Source: Bacteroidales bacterium (GTDB taxonomy: Bacteria; Bacteroidota; Bacteroidia; Bacteroidales; Dysgonomonadaceae). From it: 10,579 nucleotides of DNA. A program made the translations under genes and the position numbers. Location of the stretch: positions 1 to 10,579 of the forward strand of contig JAAYFR010000045.1 of assembly GCA_012728155.1 (NCBI GenBank), given 5' to 3'. Under the pieces are notes generated by a model. That model did no database searches. It was not told the DNA's origin and saw only the letters and a list, made by a program, of their open reading frames with translations. Shown piece after piece: positions 5,834-10,579 of the stretch; position 1 is the stretch's first letter, and each line of letters begins with the position of its first letter.

Positions 5834-7138
5834 ATGAACTATTTTTTTACCTCCGAATCGGTGTCGGAAGGACACCCCGATAAAGTAGCCGATCAGATAT
5901 CGGATGCTTTGCTTGACGAGTTCTTGGCATACGACCACAATTCAAAAGTAGCGTGTGAAACACTGGTGACAACCGGACAGGTTGTGCTGGCAGGCGAAGT
6001 AAAGTCGAAAACTTATGTAGATGTGGCCGAAGTGGCACGTAAAGTGATTGACGAGATCGGCTATACTAAAAGTGAATATCGTTTTGAAGCGCTCTCGTGC
6101 GGCGTCTTTTCCAGTATACACGAACAATCGGATGATATCAACCGTGGTGTGGACCAGAAAACCGATCCTATGGAGCAGGGAGCCGGCGACCAGGGGATGA
6201 TGTTTGGTTATGCTACGGATGAGACAGAGAATTATATGCCCTTGGCGATCGATTTGAGTCACGTTTTGTTGCTGGAACTGGCCAATATTCGGAAAAATGA
6301 ACCGGAGCTGATGCCCTACCTTCGCCCCGATGCCAAATCGCAAGTGACGATTGAATACAATGAAGAGGGGGTCCCCCAGCGAATTGATACCATTGTGATC
6401 TCTACGCAGCATGATGAATTTGAACTGCCGAAAAATGAATCGAAAGAGGCGGCGCTCGAAGCGGATCAAAGGATGCAGTCTCGTATCATGTCGGATGTCA
6501 AGTCAATCCTTATTCCCAGGGTGCGAGCACAGTATGGGAGAAGAAAAGATGTACAGAAACTATTTGAGGGTGACATCACCTATCATGTGAATCCTACAGG
6601 GAGATTTGTGATTGGTGGGCCGTATGGTGATACCGGATTGACAGGCCGGAAAATTATTGTGGATACGTACGGCGGAAAAGCTCCGCATGGAGGTGGTGCC
6701 TTCTCGGGAAAGGATCCTTCAAAAGTGGATCGTTCTGCAGCCTATGCGGTTCGGCATATCGCCAAGAATATGGTGGCGGCAGGAGTAGCCCGGGAGATGC
6801 TGATTCAGGTCTCTTACGCGATCGGTGTGGCTGAGCCGATGAATATTTATGTGGATACCTTTGGAAAGAGTAATGTGGACCTCTCGGATGGTGAGATCGC
6901 AAAAAAAATTGGGCAATTGTTTGATTTACGTCCGAAAGCAATTGAGCAACGGTTGAAACTACGTAATCCAATTTACCGTGAGACAGCATCATATGGCCAC
7001 ATGGGGCGTGAACCGAAAGTGGTGGAAAAGGTGTTTGTTTCCCGTTATATGCCCGAACCAGTGAAGGTTGAAGTGGAGTTATTTACCTGGGAAAAATTAG
7101 ATTATGTGGATATGATTAAAAGAGAGTTTGGCTTGTAG
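5834..7138 (+). CDS. metK: S-adenosylmethionine synthetase (methionine adenosyltransferase)
   Basis: This enzyme makes S-adenosylmethionine from methionine and ATP, releasing phosphate and pyrophosphate. It is a 434-residue cytoplasmic protein and should act as a homotetramer. The N-terminal signature SESVSEGHPDKVADQ (residues 7-21, His14) is followed by GAGDQGMMFGYATDE (116-130) and the phosphate-binding GGGAFSGKDPSKVDRS (286-301), all intact. The protein is about 50 residues longer than the E. coli enzyme, partly from the stretch at about 195-250, which is usual in Bacteroidetes. The start is the ATG at 5834. The frame is open a further 36 codons upstream, but that part covers the riboswitch-like leader and gives no family sequence. 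A 71-base gap separates it from the LOG-family gene, which may be read through from metK because no terminator is visible. Confidence 0.97.
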   Translation: MNYFFTSESVSEGHPDKVADQISDALLDEFLAYDHNSKVACETLVTTGQVVLAGEVKSKTYVDVAEVARKVIDEIGYTKSEYRFEALSCGVFSSIHEQSDDINRGVDQKTDPMEQGAGDQGMMFGYATDETENYMPLAIDLSHVLLLELANIRKNEPELMPYLRPDAKSQVTIEYNEEGVPQRIDTIVISTQHDEFELPKNESKEAALEADQRMQSRIMSDVKSILIPRVRAQYGRRKDVQKLFEGDITYHVNPTGRFVIGGPYGDTGLTGRKIIVDTYGGKAPHGGGAFSGKDPSKVDRSAAYAVRHIAKNMVAAGVAREMLIQVSYAIGVAEPMNIYVDTFGKSNVDLSDGEIAKKIGQLFDLRPKAIEQRLKLRNPIYRETASYGHMGREPKVVEKVFVSRYMPEPVKVEVELFTWEKLDYVDMIKREFGL

Positions 7139-7209
7139 TAGTGTTTGATAAATTGATTGTGAGGGAGTTGAGTGAAGTGGATGATATTTACTCTTTTTTG
7201 TAACAAAAA

Positions 7210-7794
7210 ATGGGAAACGGGAACCGGGAAGTTGTAGTATATTGTGCTTCCAGTGCAAAGATCGACCCGCTCTATTTTGATGCTGCGTCGGAATTGGGGA
7301 GACTGCTTGCAGAGAATGATTACACTTGTATCAACGGTGCAGGAAAAGATGGCTTGATGGGAGCGCTGAATAATGCTGTGCTGGAGCATGGAGGAAGGGT
7401 GCGAGGTGTCATTCCCCAATTCATGGTCGATGCCGGCTGGATGCATACACTCCTGACAGAGACCATCATTACTGAAACGATTCATGAACGCAAAGCTGCT
7501 ATGGTGAAATCGGCTGATGCGGTAATTGCCCTTCCCGGTGGGATAGGAACATTGGAAGAGTTGTCGGAAATTATTACATGGAGGCAGTTGGGTTTATACC
7601 GCAAGCCAATTATCATATTGAATACAAACAATTACTATCAGCCATTATTTTTGTTCTTCGAGAAGATGGTCAGTGAGAAATTTATGAAAGATTCCTATCG
7701 GCAGTTATGGCGGGTAGCATCTACACCGGAAGAGGCTGTCGGGCTTATCCGAGCTATCTCTGATTGGAATACCGATTACACCAAATACGATTAA
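7210..7794 (+). CDS. LOG family protein (nucleoside 5'-monophosphate phosphoribohydrolase, TIGR00730 type)
   Basis: This 194-residue Rossmann-fold enzyme belongs to the Lonely Guy family. LOG proteins split N6-modified AMP (cytokinin nucleotide) or AMP into free base and ribose 5-phosphate. The family motif PGGxGTxxE is present as PGGIGTLEE (residues 109-117), and the partner Arg/Lys pair is R94-K95 in HERKAAM. The nucleotide-binding glycine region is NGAGKDGLMG (42-51), where the usual GGG is GAG. Bacterial members have often been mislabelled lysine decarboxylase. In a non-plant bacterium the role is probably nucleotide or modified-base salvage. It starts at 7210 after an A-rich stretch (AACAAAAA) with no Shine-Dalgarno. 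I see no clean -7 box in the 71 bases after metK, so it may be part of the metK transcript. Only 22 bases separate it from the DUF4271 gene. Confidence 0.93.
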   Translation: MGNGNREVVVYCASSAKIDPLYFDAASELGRLLAENDYTCINGAGKDGLMGALNNAVLEHGGRVRGVIPQFMVDAGWMHTLLTETIITETIHERKAAMVKSADAVIALPGGIGTLEELSEIITWRQLGLYRKPIIILNTNNYYQPLFLFFEKMVSEKFMKDSYRQLWRVASTPEEAVGLIRAISDWNTDYTKYD

Positions 7795-7816
7795 TGAAGC
7801 TGTCGCACTGAAAAGA

Positions 7817-8707
7817 ATGATACTGCTTTCAGATACTATTTGCGATACCCTCCCTTTCTACTTAAAGGGTGAGGTGGAGCAGACCGTTCCGGAGTCATGG
7901 CAGATGAGTTTCGGACAGTATGATTTTTTTCCGACTGACAGCAACCATCTTTTCTTTCATTTTGATGAAGGAACCGCCTTTTCAATGCAATTATTACCGA
8001 GTGGCACCATTGGTATTCCACTCCCTTTTTCTCCTTGGATCCACTCTCTTTTTTTTCTTCTCTTCCTTTTTAGCTTTCTTCTCTTTGCTTTTATTTTTCG
8101 GTGGGAGGGGACAAATTTACGTGCCAATTTTAAAGCTGCCTTTTCTTTTGGTAAATCGGCTATATCTGTACGTAAGAGCCAAGTGACCAAGGTGGAAGCG
8201 TGGGGAGAATTCTACCTTCTCCTCCAGACGATCTTGATTTTCTCCATCCTTATTTTTTCTTGGTTATGGAGCGATGGCTTTTCTCTTTCTACGATGGAAG
8301 TACAGATAATTGGCTTTATTGGAATTTTTTTATTCCTTGCCCTGCTGATCTATTTGAAGATTGCAGGGTATCAATTGATCGGCACCTTCTTTTTGCAAAA
8401 CGAGATGAAAAGCTGGTCTACTTACTATTCCCGAATGATGGAAATTCTTGGTGTTTTGATCTTTCTTCCCGTCCTCTTTTATGTTTATTTAGTTGAAACT
8501 CGAACTATTAAGCTGATTCTGCTGGTTGTTCTCTTTTTTATCAGTCGAATGATCATCTACATTAAGTTATTAAATATTTTTGTTAAAAATAAGATCAACC
8601 CTTTCTATTTTTTTGTCTATCTTTGTGGCACTGAAATTGCTCCATACATACTATTGTATAAAGGAGTACTTTTAGCTATAACTATTGCTGGAGATAATAT
8701 TATATGA
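7817..8707 (+). CDS. DUF4271 integral membrane protein
   Basis: This 296-residue protein has an N-terminal soluble part (about 1-70) and about six hydrophobic helices, near residues 75-95, 132-151, 163-182, 209-227, 231-251 and 262-288. A short cytoplasmic-looking basic segment lies between the first two (KSAISVRKSQVTK). The helical part, with NPFYFFVYLCGTEIAPYILLYK near the end, and its position directly before hemD match the Bacteroidetes-specific DUF4271 family. The function is unknown. Its ATGA junction with hemD (ATG 8704, TGA 8705-8707) shows tight translational coupling, so a link to tetrapyrrole synthesis or membrane delivery is a fair guess but only a guess. The T-rich composition and Phe/Leu/Ile bias come from the membrane helices and are not a sign of transfer. 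Confidence 0.85.
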   Translation: MILLSDTICDTLPFYLKGEVEQTVPESWQMSFGQYDFFPTDSNHLFFHFDEGTAFSMQLLPSGTIGIPLPFSPWIHSLFFLLFLFSFLLFAFIFRWEGTNLRANFKAAFSFGKSAISVRKSQVTKVEAWGEFYLLLQTILIFSILIFSWLWSDGFSLSTMEVQIIGFIGIFLFLALLIYLKIAGYQLIGTFFLQNEMKSWSTYYSRMMEILGVLIFLPVLFYVYLVETRTIKLILLVVLFFISRMIIYIKLLNIFVKNKINPFYFFVYLCGTEIAPYILLYKGVLLAITIAGDNII

Positions 8708-9459
8708 ATATGCGAAGAGTTAAGAAAATTCTTATATCACAACCCAAGCCAAGTACTGAAAAATCGCCTTATTACGAGATAGCGGAAAAATTCAATCTCG
8801 ACATGCATTTCTATCCCTTGATCAAAGTAGAAAGAGTCTCAATGAAGGAGTTCCGCCAACAGAGAATCAATATACTTGATTTTACGGCGGTCATTTTCAC
8901 AGCGAGAACAGCGATTGATAAGTTCTTCTCGATTTGTGAGGAGATGAAGATTGTAATTCCTGAAACGATGAAATATTTTTGTGTTTCGGAAACTGTGGCA
9001 CTTTATCTGCAGAAGTATATTGTTTATAGAAAACGAAAGATTTTTTTTAGTCAGACCGGTAGGATTGATGGACTCAATAATGCTCTTACCAAGCATGGGA
9101 AAGAAAAGTTTCTTTTTCCTGTACCGGAAGAGCATAACGATGAAGTGATCAATTTTCTTGATCAGAAGAAGATAAACTACACCAAAAGCGTAATGTACAG
9201 GACGGTAAGTAATGAGTTCGACGAAGATGAGAAATTCGACTACGACATGATCGTTTTCTTTAGCCCGTTGGGAGTGCAATCGTTATTGAAGATTTTCCCC
9301 GATTTTACACAGGGAGACAGGGTGATAGGATGTTTTGGAAATGCTACTGCAAAAGCTGTGGTAGAGGCGGGGATGAGGCTCGATTGCGAAGCCCCTCAAC
9401 CCGATTGTCCATCCATGACTGCTGCGTTAGAATCTTTCTTGAAAGAAAACCATAAATAA
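8704..9459 (+). CDS. hemD: Uroporphyrinogen-III synthase
   Basis: HemD closes and inverts ring D of hydroxymethylbilane to give uroporphyrinogen III, the common precursor of haem, sirohaem and cobalamin. The 251-residue cytoplasmic protein shows the two-lobed HemD plan. The N-terminal lobe starts KKILISQPKP, with FTAVIFTARTAIDKFF at about 59-74. The second lobe has YDMIVFFSPLGVQSLLKIFP at about 179-198, the typical FFSPxGVxS turn, followed by GCFGNATAKAVVEAG. HemD is a poorly conserved family, so recognition rests on these segments and on the DUF4271-hemD-rnpA-yidD order. The start overlaps the DUF4271 stop by four bases (ATGA). An alternative ATG two codons in (8710) is equally possible. No other haem-pathway gene is in the window. 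A terminator overlaps the stop codon. Confidence 0.9.
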   Translation: MNMRRVKKILISQPKPSTEKSPYYEIAEKFNLDMHFYPLIKVERVSMKEFRQQRINILDFTAVIFTARTAIDKFFSICEEMKIVIPETMKYFCVSETVALYLQKYIVYRKRKIFFSQTGRIDGLNNALTKHGKEKFLFPVPEEHNDEVINFLDQKKINYTKSVMYRTVSNEFDEDEKFDYDMIVFFSPLGVQSLLKIFPDFTQGDRVIGCFGNATAKAVVEAGMRLDCEAPQPDCPSMTAALESFLKENHK

Positions 9460-9475
9460 TGGGTTTGATTTTTTT
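9447..9475 (+). terminator. Rho-independent-type terminator overlapping the hemD stop
   Basis: AAACCAT (9447-9453) can pair with ATG-G-GTTT (9459-9466, one bulged G) around a five-base AAATA loop. It is followed by GA and then a run of seven T. The hairpin covers the hemD TAA (9457-9459). A separate promoter for rnpA begins about 30 bases later, which fits an operon boundary here. The stem is short and A/T-rich, so termination may be partial. Confidence 0.5.
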
Positions 9476-9506
9476 AGAATCAGTAATAATTGAATCCAAA
9501 AACAAT

Positions 9507-9514
9507 TATCTTTG
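9507..9514 (+). promoter_or_regulatory. Bacteroidetes -7 promoter box for rnpA-yidD-tatD
   Basis: TATCTTTG matches TAnnTTTG and is identical to the box before the HAD gene. A start near 9521 leaves about 25 bases before the rnpA ATG. A TTG at 9490-9492 is too close for a normal -33 element. Confidence 0.5.
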
Positions 9515-9545
9515 TTGATCTAATTGCTTTCAGAGGATCGCATAT

Positions 9546-9953
9546 ATGGAACGCTTCAGTTTTTCGAAGAGAGAGCGGGTGACAGGAGAAAAAAGAATTG
9601 AAACCCTTTTTGCAAACGGCTGCTCTTTTATGTCGTACCCCTTTCGGGTAGTATATCTGGAAACGATGCGAAGTGGAACGATGCCGCTGTCGATATTGAT
9701 ATCCGTTCCAAAAAAGAGGATTAAATCGGCTGTCGACCGTAACCGGATGAAGCGACTTACGAGGGAGGCCTACCGACTCAATAGGCATCAATTTCTCGCT
9801 AAGGGGTTGAGCGAGGAGAAACAGCTTGACGTGGCATTCATTTGTGTGGCAGAAAAATTGTGTGGTTATGCTGCGGTAGAGAAGGGAATAGGGAAAGCTT
9901 TGAGAGAGTTAAATCATCGGATTGAAGAGAGAAAAAGTGCTGAAAATAATTAA
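9546..9953 (+). CDS. rnpA: Ribonuclease P protein component
   Basis: RnpA is the small basic protein that binds the catalytic RNase P RNA and helps remove the 5' leader of precursor tRNAs. The 135-residue protein has the family pattern: an N-terminal FSFSKRERVTGEKRIETLF, a central beta-strand LSILISVPKKRIKSAVDRNR, and the RNR signature helix DRNRMKRLTREAYR (about 64-77). The length is at the upper end for the family, with an extended polar C-terminus (EERKSAENN). As in other Bacteroidetes that I recall, rnpA lies next to hemD and not beside rpmH and dnaA. It overlaps the start of yidD by 17 to 32 bases, so the two are translated in overlapping frames from one mRNA. Confidence 0.95.
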   Translation: MERFSFSKRERVTGEKRIETLFANGCSFMSYPFRVVYLETMRSGTMPLSILISVPKKRIKSAVDRNRMKRLTREAYRLNRHQFLAKGLSEEKQLDVAFICVAEKLCGYAAVEKGIGKALRELNHRIEERKSAENN

Positions 9954-10212
9954 AAATGTACTTACGTGGATACTTCTATTGCCGGTCTATTTTTATCGGG
10001 CTGTTATTTCTCCGCTCTTACCACCCAGTTGTCGCTATACACCATCCTGTTCACGATATACGATAGAGGCACTTAAAAAACATGGACTCTTCAAAGGCGC
10101 CTATCTCTCTGCCAAGCGTATTCTTAGTTGTAATCCTTGGGGAGGATCCGGATATGATCCTGTGCCCGATCCCAAGCCGAAGAGGCGAAAACAGAAAGTA
10201 GAGCTCAGTTAA
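9937..10212 (+). CDS. yidD: Membrane protein insertion efficiency factor YidD
   Basis: YidD is a small membrane-associated protein that aids insertion of membrane proteins with YidC. The family core is intact: a hydrophobic amphipathic N-terminus (ILLLPVYFYRAVISPLLP), then SCRYTPSCSRYTIEAL with the conserved cysteines, KHGLFKGAYLSAKRILSCNP and WGGSGYDPVP. The tail is basic (KPKRRKQK). There is no ATG before the conserved region. The GTG at 9937, preceded by the A-rich AGAGAGAAAAA, gives 91 residues starting MLKIIKN and is my choice. A TTG at 9922 would add five residues (96 in total). Either start lies inside the end of rnpA (stop 9951-9953), suggesting coupled translation. From GTG, it is close to the usual family length of 70-90 residues. 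Confidence 0.92.
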   Translation: MLKIIKNVLTWILLLPVYFYRAVISPLLPPSCRYTPSCSRYTIEALKKHGLFKGAYLSAKRILSCNPWGGSGYDPVPDPKPKRRKQKVELS

Positions 10213-10215
10213 AAT

Positions 10216-10579
10216 ATGGAATTTTACGACGTACATACCCATCAGATTTTTACTGAGGATAGCGATGATCCTTATCACTCGTGTATCTTCGATGTATACC
10301 CCCTTGAGTTTGAAGTAGCCAAAGAATCTTATTCGCGTCATGCCTTTTCTTGTGGAATCCATCCCTGGTATAGTGAAGAGAGTGACAATCAGATGGCGTA
10401 TCTCTCCGAAATCGCATCTAATCCCAGTATTGTCGCTATTGGCGAGACAGGCCTTGATAGATTAAAAGGGCCTTCATTCGACCTGCAAATACCTGTTTTC
10501 AAAAAACATATCGAGCTCTCTGAGAAATTATCAAAACCGGTAATTATTCATTGCGTAAAAGCGTGGGAGGAGTTGATAC
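10216..10579 (+). CDS. TatD family metal-dependent hydrolase, N-terminal part
   Basis: The frame begins at ATG 10216, three bases after the yidD stop, and is still open at the right edge (121 complete codons). It starts MEFYDVHTHQIF, where DVHTH is the HxH metal-binding pair of the TatD/amidohydrolase fold. It continues with SCGIHPWY, the AIGETGLDR segment with the metal-bridging Glu, and KLSKPVIIHCVKAWEEL, with the next metal-binding His. TatD proteins are metal-dependent (deoxy)nucleases, some acting as 3'-5' exonucleases in DNA repair and RNA turnover. The protein looks like the shorter Bacteroidetes form, with LDR in place of the common LDY. The C-terminal catalytic Asp lies outside the window. 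It is probably the third gene of the rnpA transcript. The symbol tatD is not assigned because several paralogues (ycfH and yjjV types) are usual. Confidence 0.93.
   Translation, partial: MEFYDVHTHQIFTEDSDDPYHSCIFDVYPLEFEVAKESYSRHAFSCGIHPWYSEESDNQMAYLSEIASNPSIVAIGETGLDRLKGPSFDLQIPVFKKHIELSEKLSKPVIIHCVKAWEELI

Noticed and set aside
5942..6469. A 175-codon minus-strand frame inside metK
   Set aside because: It is fully antisense to a clear metK, has no family resemblance, and its His/Phe/Arg-rich content is typical of a shadow frame.
7139..7209. A promoter or terminator between metK and the LOG gene
   Set aside because: TACTCTTTTTTG resembles the -7 box but has the wrong spacing, and no hairpin precedes the T-run.
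8839..9279. A 146-codon minus-strand frame inside hemD
   Set aside because: It is antisense to a coupled, recognisable hemD. It has no start context or family features.

Overview
The window looks like ordinary chromosomal DNA from a member of the Bacteroidetes, most likely order Bacteroidales. I lean towards the Dysgonomonadaceae (Proteiniphilum/Petrimonas-like), from general impression only. Three things point this way. Seven upstream regions carry the Bacteroidetes -7 promoter box TAnnTTTG. Start codons mostly lack Shine-Dalgarno sequences. The gene order DUF4271 - hemD - rnpA - yidD - tatD is one I know from Bacteroidetes genomes. I see no phage, transposon, CRISPR array, tRNA or rRNA.

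Left part, minus strand (1-4296). A secreted trypsin-like/lysyl-endopeptidase-like protease (1-693) runs off the left edge. An AI-2E/PerM-type membrane protein (849-1928) lies directly behind prfB and overlaps it by one base. prfB itself is two reading frames (3041-1928) joined by a textbook +1 programmed frameshift. Upstream is a NlpC/P60 lipoprotein with a C-terminal LysM domain (3334-4296). A possible 49-residue single-pass membrane protein (3109-3258, plus strand) sits in the gap between prfB and that lipoprotein.

Middle (4424-5617). A HAD phosphatase (plus) diverges from the lipoprotein gene, and the -7 boxes of both genes fix their start codons. It converges on a small exported protein of unknown function (5150-5524, minus), with a weak hairpin between them.

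Right part, plus strand (5704-10579). metK is preceded by a promoter and then, right at the predicted 5' end of the transcript, by an element matching the SAM-II riboswitch core. This would give SAM feedback on SAM synthesis and is the most interesting item in the window. Next come a LOG-family phosphoribohydrolase, a DUF4271 membrane protein and hemD (uroporphyrinogen-III synthase), the last two overlapping by ATGA. hemD ends in a probable terminator. A new promoter then starts rnpA (RNase P protein), yidD (membrane-insertion factor, overlapping rnpA) and a TatD-family hydrolase cut by the right edge.

Most of the content is housekeeping: translation termination, SAM synthesis, tRNA maturation, tetrapyrrole synthesis, cell-wall turnover and membrane biogenesis. 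I did not find a dedicated novel multi-gene system. The unusual signals are regulatory or very small: the riboswitch and its possible alternative helix, the recoding site and the small-protein candidate.
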